A DNA stretch of 64,000 bases, from positions 1-64,000 of the forward strand of contig JAIWNI010000026.1 of NCBI GenBank assembly GCA_025331435.1, in the 5' to 3' direction. The DNA comes from Choanephora cucurbitarum. Its lineage: Eukaryota > Mucoromycota > Mucoromycetes > Mucorales > Choanephoraceae. The notes beneath the pieces are model-generated. The model was not told where the DNA came from. It ran no database searches and worked only from the letters and a program-made list of their open reading frames with translations. This document shows positions 40,555 through 54,791 of this stretch, one piece after another. Each line of letters opens with the position of its first letter. Positions within the stretch are counted from its first letter, which is position 1. A program made the position numbers and the translations under genes.

Positions 40555-42154
40555 TTAATTCAGTAACCAATCTGTACTTTGTTTAAGCCATTTCTCCAAG
40601 AAAAGTTCATAATCTTTCATAACAAATCCACATACAACTGTACTGAATAGTTCAGCACAATGGCTAATGTGTGCTGAAGTGGTAGAATAGAACTCTTCAG
40701 TGGATATCTTGCTTTCCATCTCTACTTTCCATTTCTCTATCAGTCAAAAAAGGTGATTAATGACTCTTAACCATTGCTTTGACTTGCTTCTATTTACCCA
40801 AGACATCTGTCATTAAGAATAACTGTACAAGTGATTTGATATAGACTTCATTTTGATCATTGTGATTATTACGCTGGTTGATCTTCTCTACTGATTTCGA
40901 TAGTTTTGATCCCCAAGATGTGAATGTTTGTGGGGAATTCTTTAGGCCGGCTGTTGCACCTTCAACAATAGACTCAAGTGATTTTGTGCTTGTGCTTGTA
41001 GTATTAGGTGTGGGTGAATGATGAGCAGGCTGTTGGTTCAATAGACTGTTGATAGAACTGTTGCTATCGTTGTTATCAAACCCATACATCTTTGTCATCT
41101 TGGTGACAGTAGGTGTAGTGCGGATAGAGCCTGAACGGCTGATTTTATTTGTTGTACTAAGACCACCTAACTTTCGTTTCATTGTCTTGCTTGTGCACAA
41201 CAGTGATTTCTCAAATTGAGCTAGACTGGATTCAATCGTGACCTTGTCAGTCAGATCGCATCTATCCATTTCTTCCAGTTGATTGATCAGCATGTCACAG
41301 GCCAAGATCTTGGTGTCAATGGCTGGAATACGTACATTGGATTGATACCTTTTTTTTTTGGGAGTAGATTGAGTACAAGATAGAATTAGCTTGTCTAGAC
41401 AGTGTACTTACCATAATTCCATAGGCACATAAAGATGAGGAAGAAGGTAGCCACCATGAATCATTGTTTCATGTAGTACATGTACAAATATCAAATGGTG
41501 TTCTATCCATTTCTTGTCTTCTTTTCTCTTGGGCTTTTCAGGACTGGAGAGAAACAGGCTGGGATCAAGTGAGTGTTTCTTGGAGATACTACTGCGCTTC
41601 TGATTGTGCTGAGGTATACTGTTTGTACTTGTGCTAGGCTTTAATTGAATAGACCAGGTTCGCTTACTCCTCGATCGAACCAAGTCTGTGTTGGTGACTT
41701 TTTTGTAGGTAGTGGCAGCCGATGTACGCAAGAAGGCGACAAAGGTGTCCATCTGTTGATTAGAGGAGCGTTTATGTTGTGATACCATGGTTTCAGAAGA
41801 ACTAGAAGGTGTCAATTCTGATAGTTCAGCTGCACGTGTTTTATTTGAACTCGAGAGGACCATCGAGGGTTTTCGCTGAAGAATTCGGGCAAATGATGAT
41901 TTCTTTTTATCGATAGGCTCTGTCATGGTTTCGTTCTCTAGATTGACAATCTCGATCACATGGCTTAAGGTGGGTTCTTCTACTAGTTCGGGCGGAGTTA
42001 CGAGTGGAAAAGAAGAAGAAGTCTTGATGCTTTCTGAGTCGGTTGATTGACGTTGTGAAGAAGAAGAGAAAGTAAATGATTCTTCTTCAATATGTAAAAG
42101 GCTAGGCATGACTGGTTCAAATGCGTGGGTCTCATTTTCAACTAAGGCTGACAT
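40555..42154 (-). CDS. Uncharacterised Ser-rich protein, three exons
   Basis: Exons 42154-41412, 41348-40798 and 40736-40555 give 491 residues. I recognise no family. The N-terminal 150 residues are Ser/Thr/Glu-rich and disordered, with a basic R-S-R-S-K-R-T-W segment. The middle (about residues 205-310, W-I-E-H-H-L-I-F-V-H-V-L-H-E onward) and the C-terminal end (F-Y-S-T-T-S-A-H-I-S-H-C-A...W-L-L-N) look like a helical domain split by a disordered 90-residue insert. Could be a regulatory or scaffold protein. The third intron acceptor was set by frame. Confidence 0.72.
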
Positions 42155-44483
42155 TTTCTAAGGAGGAGGAGGAGGAGGGGTAAAGTGAAAATATAAGCTT
42201 ATTTGGTAAGTTATAAAAAAAGAGAGAAAAAGAGAAAAAGAAAAATGAAAAAATAAAAGAGAATTTCTTTTTTTTTTATAGAGAGAGTGCTGAAAAAGTA
42301 ACTAATTAAAGAAAATAATTGAAATCAAATTAATTGAAAAAATAAGTTACAAAATAAAGTTTTTTTTTTTGCATATTTACACACTTATGCATAGTACGCG
42401 CGGTTTTTTTTTTCTTTCTTGCCCTGGCATTCCTTTTGCACAGCATCAGATCAATGCAAGTCACGGCTCTTTTTCAATAATTACTTTCGATGTAGACTTC
42501 CTTTTAGAGGAATTGTCCACTAAGGACGCGCTTCATTCTAGATTTACAGAAAAGTAAAAAATCAGCCTTGTTTGTGTGACAGTATCAACGATAGTGTAGG
42601 TGTAAAAGGATATCAGTAGTTTAATTCAATTGAACTCAAAAGCTTGTTTCTTTCTATAAAACTCAGTAGAAAGCATGGACCAACTCAATAGGTGGCTTCT
42701 TTATTGTTGGTGTACAAAGTATGGATCATCCGACGTTCAAATGGCTGAGGATGTTATACAGGTTACTCATCTAAAAAAAGATAGAATTCTGTCAATAGAC
42801 ACACACTCTCTCTCTCCTTGAATTCAAACAAGACATTTGTGATCGTAAGGTTTGTTTTTGCCTACCCAAATGAATTGGTGTAACTGTGGATAAGGTAGCA
42901 CACAATAAATAACTCAATTACATATCGAGTCGGAAAGATCTTATTGATTGGGCCCTTTCTGATTCCCATTTATAGAAACAATAGAGTTTTAAACACTCTC
43001 TTTGTTTGAAAAGAAGAAGGGGGTATGAGATAGGATATAGCATATTCTAACCTAGTCAGTCACTCACCTTTATATTCTTAACTGATATTAAAGAGAGAGA
43101 GAGAGAGAGAGAATTCAGTGCCAAGTAGAGGTGGTTGAAACATACACACCCAATAAGGCGTATTAGGATGGATTAAAATAAGGAGGGGCTATCAAATAGA
43201 CTGTGTTGATAATAAGATCGATTTGTCAGTCTATGCATGCTTTCATTGGTGTAGAGACCAGGTAGTTGATAAGGTACAATGAGTCACTAGCAAAACATGG
43301 ACTCGTATGAAGGCAATATCGTCATACTAAGCTCCTGCTTGACAACATATCTACAAGAAATAACGTAACGTTCTTTTATATCCATCTTCAATAATGTAAC
43401 AAATAGGGTTTATAATCTACAGAATTTAGAGGGAGAATAAGCAACAAGACCCTCAACTTTCTTCTCTACTGAAGACAACAATGGTTCCTTTTTGGAATGT
43501 TATCTTTACTGTCTAACAAGTCCAATAGGATCTCTCTCTCTCCAGTACACTGTATTCTGGTCAATACAAATTCAAACGCTTAGAAAGACAGTTGACTAGC
43601 CTCACCATTCTCCTTAACAAAAAAAAAGAGGAAAAAAAAAGCTTTCAAGAGAACAATAAACTATATCTCGCACAAGAGATATGAGGGAGGGAGTTTTGTC
43701 TATAAAAAAGGAAAAGACGGAGAGAGACAAAGTTGTATGGCAAATTCAAAAGAAGAGAGAAACACCTCCATCAAGTAGGGTTAGGGTCAGTTAAAAAAAA
43801 AAGGGGGGAGGGATGACTAAATAGTTAACATAGTTTGGAATAGAACGACTGTAGGAAGGTGAGATACATGAGTGGATTGCCAAGTTGATCACATGTACTT
43901 TTGGTGATGAGTTGATCTGACATGATGCACATTCAACTTCTCTAACTTAGGTTGAACACGTACTCTTTCAAGTAAAGTACTGATAATGATATCTGTAGTC
44001 AATAGCCATTTTAATCAGAGACTTTCAAACTAAGCATTGTATTCCTCTTTTCTTAACTCAAAAGAGACACTGCTTAACATCAAACTCACTCATTGAATCA
44101 AAAAGAAACTACAATGATAAGTTGCACCAATAAGTCAGTAAATCATACACTACTGCTCTGTTAAATTGAACCATGCATTAACAAAAAAGGATTAGAGGCA
44201 ACCATTCAAATGATTAGTATGTGGGGGAATGAAAGTAACCAATAGTTCATCCGATTTAGAGTCCAATGAGAGCCCATTCCCATAAATTCAAACAAACAAA
44301 GTAAGGTGGCTTATAAATTGCAAGAGAAACGTCATTTCTTCAATATCCAATCAAAAGCCCGAATGAAATAATTCAGTACACCGGGGGTAGTCAAGCCAAT
44401 TTTTTTTTTTGACATTTTGGCTTAAACTTGTAGGCTACCCCCTTTTTTTTTTTTTTCTTCTTTTTCCTTTATCAAGAAAAAAA
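42155..44483. other. 2.3-kb non-coding interval with (GA)n
   Basis: No supported gene. It contains a (GA) microsatellite at 43092-43112, poly-A/poly-T tracts and, at the right end, a 14-T tract (44442-44457) in the ATP2 leader. A short ORF (42369-42557) has no features. Distances fit promoters of two divergent genes plus 1 kb of unexplained sequence. Confidence 0.55.
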
Positions 44484-46283
<1,800 letters not shown>

Positions 46284-46337
46284 GTCTAATTTTGTCTTTT
46301 CTTTCCCTTAACTTTATTTCTTACTTTTCTCTTTTTC

Positions 46338-46367
46338 TTTCTCTTTCTCTTTCTCTTTCTCTTTCTC
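46338..46367 (+). repeat. (TTTCTC)5 hexanucleotide tract
   Basis: Five perfect TTTCTC units in the region after the ATP2 stop, before a poly-A stretch likely to mark the cleavage zone. Pyrimidine tracts like this in a 3' UTR could bind PTB-like RNA-binding proteins (inference). Confidence 0.7.
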
Positions 46368-46423
46368 TTCTTTTGACCTCATGTGAATAAAAAAAAAGAA
46401 TTATAATTTTGTAACAAGCAAAT

Positions 46424-48206
46424 ATGCTATTAAAGAGAAAGAAACAAGCAATTCAGCCTATAAAGATTCCTATTCCAATGCTACATGATATACGTTATGC
46501 TGATTTGACAGAAGAACAGATAGCTTCTATCCTTTGTCCTCGTCTTAAGAATGAAAAGATATTGGTGGAAGAACCACTAGGTTAATTATACATGTATATT
46601 TTTGCTTCAACTGACGCTTATATATATATATATATATTTAGTGCACATAACAAATACGCCTGTGTTGAAAAAAGAAGCAATGCCTTCAGTGAAAGAACAC
46701 AACAGGAATCATGATGACAACATAATACCTTCTGCTCGGTTAGATAGTTCCATCATCGGGTTCACAAGCACCGATACGATAGAGGTTGTACAAAGCCACT
46801 CCAAACATACAAATGATTCAAACGCTACGACTCAGCCTGACCTTTCTTTTCCACACGCTTCTCACCCAAACATGGATAATCCAAAAGATGCAGTCAAACT
46901 GATTCAATCTCAAATTCAAAAGCTGGCCTTGAACGAAGACCTATTGGATCTGAAGCGAACGGTCGATCGTATGCAACAGGAACGTGCCTCAGACCTTCAA
47001 GAGCATCTAGCACGATTGGAAGAACAAAGGAAACGAGAAAGAGACATGTTGGATCAAATCCATGCAACAAAAGAGCGCTTAGAGAAGGCCATTGCTGATG
47101 GATTGTTTGAACAAGAGAATCAGTCACCTAAACGATCATCCAAGCCAGCCCACAATGAACCATCAGCTGACGCAAGATCAAACTATCGACATCATCATTC
47201 GCACCGACAACATACGCATCGACATCGACCGGTGCCTGTTTATGGAGCAAGTCGACCATGGCAACAACCTGAATTCAATCCTTATTTCCCAGATTTGACA
47301 TCGTTGGCACTGGATGATTTCATGCCCCCACCCTTCCATCCACTCCATTACCATCAGAATCCACCAACTGATCCATCGCTTTATGTTTCGTATGAAGAAC
47401 TGGCTAGACGTCGTGGTATGATGCCATTCGATGTCTTCATGGACATGCCTCCACCTCATCCATTTCCATTTACCATGCGCCCACCTTCACGAAGAAACCG
47501 CAAACGATCTAAATCAACCGATACACCCTTCTATCATCAAGAGAGAGGCTCCTTTTATACAGCAGCTGAAGAGTTACCTCCCACACCCTATTCTCGATCA
47601 CGCAAATCCTCTTTACATAGTGCCAAAAGTGATCTCTCTCATGAAGCCGAACCATCAGACACGTTAGATCCTTCCCTCGGAGTCGAACTCCATGATGATC
47701 CTGTGCCCTTTGATCTATCCCATCATCCGAATACCAAACCTGAAAACCAACATCGCTCATCTTCTCATCAGTCAGGACATGCTCAATGGAAGATCAAACG
47801 TGCCAGTCGTCATGAACCTGATGCACCCAATTCGCATCCTCCTTTCTTTGACGATCTGGCCAACACCAGAATGATGGAAGGAAATGATCGGATGATGGCC
47901 ATGATGATGATGGCAGCCACGCCCTCTATGAATGCAGCCTATGGTATCTATCATGCCAGTCTACCTCCTTATTTGCCAGAAGGAAGAGCAGCCTATCAGC
48001 CAAACAAGAAAGGCGATTCTCCTGATGCACCTTATCCAGAAATTCAAGATCGCTTTTCTAACTACTCAAGATACCAGAACAATATGCCAAACAATGGCAT
48101 CAGTCAACAGTATGGTCAACCCTTTTTTGATCCAGCTCAAAAACCATCGTCGTCATCACAAGCCAATCATAGCTCGCTTTACCCTACAGACAGAATCTAT
48201 ATGTGA
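46424..48206 (+). CDS. Disordered His/Pro/Met-rich protein, unknown
   Basis: Two exons (46424-46580, 46642-48206; intron 61 bp with (TA)n inside) give 573 residues. I recognise no family. Residues 1-50 are compact and basic; 145-195 form a coiled coil (Leu/Glu/Arg-rich). The rest is His/Pro/Tyr-rich and disordered, with R-S-R-K-S-S and Ser-rich patches that could be phosphorylated. A Met cluster (M-M-A-M-M-M-M-A-A) lies near residue 475. Donor GTTAAT is non-standard; an alternative start at 46602 would avoid it. It begins only 140 bp after the ATP2 stop, same direction. Confidence 0.7.
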
Positions 48207-49075
48207 TTATAAAGTGATTCATAAACAACCCATTTAGCTCAAGTGTGTGTGTGTGTGTGTGTTCAAAAGCTACTCTTTAAGAGAAATGGAGGTTACATTA
48301 CACTGTATGCTATAGCTTTTCTGATAGTGTATTACTGTTATTTTTATACATACACTTGCTGAATGAAGCCCACTATCTAATAGAGAAAACTCAAATTGCC
48401 TTTAACGACCAAGCTCAATGTTGCAACTGGTCACAATAACTCTCAAGTCTTCACTATTTAGACAGACATCAATCAAAAAAAAAAAGCAAGTGGTATCAGT
48501 GTAACTCTTATTCTATTTTTATTTTCATTGTAATTATTGCCTACTAAAAGCAGCAGGCCATAGAATGGTGTCAGAGACATATTTTGGCATGTAAATCAAC
48601 ACAAGATTTCTTCTGTCAACCACACATTACTCTGTTTTGGTTCTTGTATGATAAATAGCAAATTTAAATAGATTAGGGCCTTACAGGTCCTTAGTGTATG
48701 ACATACATATATGTCTTTTGGTACAAAAAAGAGAAAAGAACTGCATTCAGCAAACGGCTACTCTTAGGTCGTAGTTCTTGTTTCTACTGGATTTCAACTT
48801 TGTCAAGAATTGTTGATCTCTCTAAAATACAGATAAGCAAAAAAAAAGAATCAGCTCACTGCTTTCAAAGTTGAAGTTTTTGTCACACTGAAATTTATGA
48901 GGCTGTGACTCTGGCAATTAGTTTACATTCTAGCTTAACAGTAATACAAAAAGATGTTAGAACCTCTATGTGTAACTGTTAACAAGATGCTACTGTAACG
49001 TTCCTCGAAACAATAAAATAGCTGAGCACTTGATGGGCAGATTGCTCTCGATTTCTTTTCTCTAGCTTCACTCAA
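48207..49075. other. Intergenic region with (GT)10
   Basis: About 870 bp. It has a (GT)10 tract at 48243-48262 in the 3' UTR region of the preceding gene. No ORF. The final part is upstream sequence of the channel gene. Confidence 0.55.
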
Positions 49076-52000
49076 ATGTCAACCATGAAAGACTCTGACA
49101 CAATCATTGAGCTACTCGACAAGGAAGAAAGAGTGATGACAGATCCAATGATTTATAACGATAATATGGTCCAGCCGGCCATTCACAATTGGAATAGCAA
49201 TTGCTATTCTTCGCTCTATGCAAGCACATCAGATCAGAGATATGTTGCCTATCTATCCACAAGTCATATGGACAAAGAAACTTTGACGTATATGGAAAAG
49301 AACAACATCTCCATTATCGATTGTCGTTGCAAACTCGAAAATTGTAACGAGTTTTATCTGACTATCCGTAGTCAGCACGAACTCGATTCATCCATTGAAG
49401 CAGTCCATCTTACCAAGAAAATCACAAATATCTTCCCAAAGAATCCTGTGCTTCAACATACTTATTTTCTATCTATCTCTCCTGATGGCAAGCACGTATG
49501 CATATCATCCTTTGACAGATGTGTTGATGGTAACTACTGTGTTATATACGATATTGACAGAGACGTCATTTCCAAAGCAGACGTCTCATCTAAAATCAAC
49601 AAGTTCAATGGTTATGGTGCATTCACCAACGACGGGCGCTTTGTCATCGTGAATGAACAGCTTCTTTATATGTTCTCAGACAAGTTCAACCTGCAGACAT
49701 GCTTCTCGGTGCAATCGTTTTATCAATTTACCTTGAACAACATCCATGATATTGAAAGCGAAAAAGATGATTACTCCAATTGGTGTGGATTGTACAATGG
49801 TGGCCATGTCCTTCAATATGATTCTCTCGACAGCTTTTTTGCATTTCGCTTTATGGCTGGGAAAATCAAGCGCGGGTTTCTAAGGGGCTTCGATGCTTTA
49901 GGATACCTACAGACTTATGTGATTGAAGATCGTATTCGACTACTCACTGCTGATGATAACATTCTGTCTCTTTCAAAGAGCTCTTCGTTCTATGCTACTT
50001 ATTTCGGTCAAAGCGAATGGCTTATCTGTAGTAGCATCAAGGCCAACACAGCCCAGACTGTGATGAGCTCTCAGCATAGAGAAGCTACATCCTACAGTTT
50101 TATGTCGACCGAGTTTTCCGAGTGTGAAAGGTACTTTACTTGCTCTGCTATGATCTATGACTCAAGAGGATCCTATTTTTACTCTGTCTACTTTGAAGTC
50201 TGGGATCTTTTGCGTGGTACATCCATCTACTGTCTAAGAAAGAAGCTCAAGGAAGTCATCCATATGAAAGAATGGCGTAATGGATGGCCTTTGCCTTTTA
50301 TCACTTTTAGGAACCAACCTCAAGACCAATACATGTTTGATAGACCAGAGATGATAGCGACTTATGCTGCAATGGAAAAAGGAGCGATTCGTCTTCACAG
50401 TTTCCGTATAGAGTTTGAACGAGAAGTGCCTTCCGAAAGAATCACATATGCCTTGGATCAAAAAGTTCAAAGCCATCTCTTGGAACCGATTGGCGCTACA
50501 AGATACTTTGATGAGAGTGAATATGATGGTCTGCATCAAATTAGTGTAGAAGAAAGCATAGAAGATTTGCATTTTACTCTACAGATCAGTAACAGACAAG
50601 AGATTCATTGCAGCTTCAAAATACAAGAACAGCTTTACTGTATTGTTATCAGAGCAGACATACTTGAACTATGGACCAGAAACTCTATTGATGATACGAA
50701 ATATGAGAACCTATCCAAGCGAAAAAGAGATAGAATGGATCTGTCATTTAAAGATGTGTTTTTTGATGGTGAAATGATATTTGCCAGATCTTTCAAGTTT
50801 CCCAGAGGTACTCTGTATGCTGGAGATAAAGCAGGGTTCTCTGTTCATAATTTCAACAAGATCTTATGCTCAGAGGATTTGCCATCAGCAGAAGAACTAA
50901 GCAAAAGCATACAGATACTCCAAGGTGGTCCAAACGATAATATCATTGTCCGTTTGTTTTTGCATTCACCCGAATCAAAACGTATAGAAGATATCTATAT
51001 TCCAATGCTATTTCCAGCTAAACTGATAAACAGATACTATGGACAAGAATGGTATCATTACTATGTATTTGAAAATGCCTGCGAAGCCCTAAAGTACTTT
51101 GATGACAATACCCTCAATTACGAGCCAGACCATCCGGAATATGACTACACATCAAGCCTGTCTATGGTAAGGTTCAGTCTCTTGACTTGTCTCTTTTCTA
51201 ATGCTCATTCACTTTAGAAAAAAGGTAGAAAAGATCAAATTCTAAGAATGATTGCCAAGTGTCTTGATTATTTAGCAGACACCAAATCAAACTTTTTTGT
51301 ATGGATGCGAGGAAGCGATACTTTATCGTTGCTTGCATCCTTTCCGGAGGGAAGAGACATCATGTTTGCTATAGTTCAAAAAGAAAACTTATCAATCACT
51401 CTTTTCAACCGCCTCTATCCTGACAAGAACATCACTAGTACCAATGCATTAACAATTTTGATAAACGAGCTGGACTTTGGCTTGTACAGGTTGTTACTTA
51501 ACAAGATTATTCAAGGTGCTCAAAGTTATTTTGGAGACACATTGTCGTTCTGTATCACCAATGCTCTCGTTTTACTACAGCTACAAGGCAACAAAGGTAT
51601 ATGCACAAAAAATGCTTGTACATTACTAGCAAGAGTCCTAAACATATTGTCTGATCCCATGTAATTCTCTAGAGCTTTTATCGAAAACCATGAACAGCCT
51701 AGATTTTATACCGGTGATCGACGGATTCGAATTTAGTGAGATTGAAGTTGAATCGTTCAAGAAATTTGATTTCTCAATTGAACAGGGCTTGATCCAGGAC
51801 TCAGATGCATTCAGAAACACTTTTATCGACTCGGAGCAAATCGAAACAATAGGTTTCTATTACGCAAAATTAAGATCGTTATGGTCTACTATGACAAGAA
51901 AACTTTCGCTGCCTTTGCATAGTCTATTTGCAAAGCAAGAAGACATACATTCAAAGACATCTTCCAAAGCCAAATCATCCACTGGCAATTACATTAGACT

Positions 52001-53539
52001 CTGTGCTGTTCCTTTATCCTATTTCAACTCCTATTTAAATAGGAATTCAGATGTATGGTCAGTTCACGACAGCATCCAAACGTACAGGCGGTCAAGTTTG
52101 TTTATCTCGATGGCAACAGACAGTTCAAAGTATACCATGTTTGACGAAGGCAATTTGATCGTTGCTCTCATGTTATCGCACAAGTGGAAAAGACTTGTCA
52201 AACACCGGTTTATTGCTGTGTATTTGATACATGTCTTTTATTACATTACCTACTTCTTGGCTGTTCCCTTTTCTCGTGAACGATTTGGCTATATACCTGG
52301 CAATTCATCTATCAGTGACAGCACTGCACATCTTGTATTGGTCATCCTCTTCTTTTTTTTGGGTGCCCTATTTGTTTTCCAAGAGATCAGGCAGTGCTGC
52401 TCTTCTCGAAGAAAATATTTTAATTCTCTATATAATGCAGTTGACATTACGTTAATTGTACTGATGATGTTTACGTTTTTCCAAATGGCTTTCAATCTTA
52501 GCTATCAGGTAGGTAGTATTGATTTAAGAGTACTTGTTGTCTAAATTGCTGGAATTGAACAGAATGAGGTACAAAGTATTTGTACACTTATTGTTTGGCT
52601 TCATGGACTATTGAGACTGCGTGCTTTCATGAATTTCGTAAGTTGCTTAGTTCCACATAACAGCATACATCGCTCTGATCATCGTTCTGATTAGGGTATT
52701 GCTCTTGAAGTGGTCATTCGGTTATTCCAAAAAGTTTTTCAAATCATCTTGTTTATGATGTTAGTTGTCTTTGCATTTACTCATGCCTTTATAGTCTTAC
52801 TGCGTCAAGAAGAAGATAGCTACTTTGAAGAGGAATATAATGGCACTATCACTACAAACATGAACGGAATAGAAACTAACAATACGGTCACTTTCTTCGA
52901 CGGTGGGTCAAACGATTTTACCGACCTTTTCAAGTCTTTCAAAGACGTTTGGTTTTTTATCTACGGTATTTGGGATCCCATCAACAAAGGCGAGTCTGCA
53001 AACAACGTGATGGCAATGATTCTATCCGTCGTATTTTCATTCATTGTCCTGTTACTCTTCTTTAATATTGTTATGTAAGGCATTCTGTTAATCCAATAAC
53101 AAAAAGCGACGTATTTTAATCATTTGATTATAGCGGTTTCATGTCAGCTTCTATAGAGGAAGTCTTGAAGCACGGTAGAAAAGTATGGTAAGTCTGTATA
53201 AAGAATATCTAATATCTCAAGCACCGATTGTTGACAACCATTTGAACTTAGGTTAAACCACTTTCGAGGTACGCCTTTCTCTTTCCTCTGCTTCAGGTTG
53301 CCACTTTTATTTACTGATCATTTTTAGATGTCATTGTGGAGATTGAGCAATCTTGGTGTAGTGATTCCGAACGGAGAGACTATCGAAATAATCCTGCTCG
53401 TTTGTACTATGCAGCAACCGAACAAGAGATAAGAAACCAACAAAAAATATTGATGGAAGAATCAGATATGCTCCAGAAGGAATATCTAGCTTCGTTGTCG
53501 AAGGATAGTGTATATTATTCTATAGTTGAAGATAGTTAG
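49076..53539 (+). CDS. TRP-like ion channel with N-terminal beta-propeller-like region
   Basis: Eight exons (49076-51166, 51218-51596, 51673-52508, 52563-52637, 52695-53074, 53134-53187, 53252-53268, 53328-53539) give 1,347 residues. Residues about 1-650 contain repeated strand blocks of WD40 type (F-L-S-I-S-P-D-G-K-H-V, A-F-T-N-D-G-R-F-V-I, and F-E-V-W-D-L-L-R-G-T near 380). From about 1000 the sequence has six hydrophobic helices with an S4-like L-L-R-L-R-A-F, a pore-helix-like segment F-F-I-Y-G-I-W-D-P before the last helix, and an N-I-V-M-G-F-M exit typical of TRP-like ion-transport domains. A short Asp/Glu-rich cytosolic tail closes it. Exon 7 is a 17-nt microexon. Function is inferred: a cation channel, possibly mechano- or metabolite-sensing. 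Ankyrin repeats are absent. Confidence 0.8.
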
Positions 53540-54791
53540 TGGTCAATCCGACAATCCGAATTGGTAACTTGAGAGCTTTCGCAGAATAGAACTGATTGAA
53601 TATTCAAAATAAAAGTCTGAATTGAAGAAAATATTGAAGGAAGGCAATTGAGAATAAAGAAATACTCATAGGTTAACTGAAGCAAAACACAATGCATCTT
53701 ATTACGATGTTCGTTTTGTTTAAGAGTGTTTGTATCCTTGAAAAACGTACTCTTATATTGAGCATAACTCTTAAATCAAATGGTATTTTGGCACTTGTAG
53801 CAATTTTCGAGTTAGAGGATTGCACTCTTATTTTAATCATGCTCTTCAATCAAACACTCTCAAATTGAGCGACTGCTGTATTAAACAAAGCAATCCTCCA
53901 TCAATAACTAAACCCTATTTAAGGAGTGTTTGACAGACAAGATATACAATGAATGACAAGCTGCACGGATGACTTGCAGTTTGTATTCTCAACACAAAGG
54001 GTTTGGATGAATCAAGTTCGATTCTTTCAAATGCCACATGAAGACAAACAAATTATCCTATCAAGCTTTAGGTTTGCAGAGCTATATGTATCCAACTGAA
54101 AGTTTGTTACTCTGCCCCATCAATTCGATAAATAGTTTGATTTTCAGTTTTAGGAGCTATGCTAACTCAGCTGAAAGAAAGTTACATTTCCGGCTGTTTG
54201 TGCTCCCCTATGATGCCTGAGCTTATATGAGGTGATGTCAACAATCAAGCATCTGAAGATATTGAGCATGCATTTGTAATTGACTGGTGTCAAAAAGGCA
54301 AGACAAATAGTACGGTGCTGTAGTTTCGTTTGCTTACCTACAAGCATGTCTACATGTTGGAGCCACGTCTTGCATATGCGATTGATCAGATCCTTTTCTT
54401 GGCCTTTTTGAAGGGCTCAAGGGCTTTTGTACTGTCATAAAACTGTACACATGCTTAATCAACTGATTGTTTCTTGCTTGATCCCGGTTAGCAGTCAATT
54501 CTTCCAACTGTCAAGATTGTTACAAAAAAATAAGAGTGTCTGTAAAGATAGTCTGAGCAAAGTTTTTTTTTTAACCTATTGTTCTCTATTTAAAAATGCA
54601 TGACAAACACAATATAAGCTTCAGCTTGTCTCTCTTACCAAAAAAGAAAAAGAAGATTAGGGTGATACAAAAAGTTCTAATCACCGATTCAAAATGCACC
54701 ACAACAGCCAACTACTCTTTTTTTTTCTTCCTTTTTACTCTTCTTTTCTTTCAATCTATTTAAAGTATTACCTTTTACTTGGTCAAATTGT
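53540..54791. other. Intergenic region with dispersed inverted repeats
   Basis: 1.25 kb without a supported gene. Short inverted and direct words occur: GAGTGTTTG at 53724-53732 and 53934-53942, its complement CAAACACTC at 53851-53859, and GAGGATTGC (53815-53823) against GCAATCCTC (53890-53898). They may form a fold-back of about 220 bp. The last 130 bp is the T-rich leader of the TBC gene. Confidence 0.5.

Noticed and set aside
51661..51697. 37-bp intron in the channel gene
   Set aside because: It keeps frame but a 76-bp intron at 51597-51672 with good donor and acceptor also keeps frame and is of usual size.
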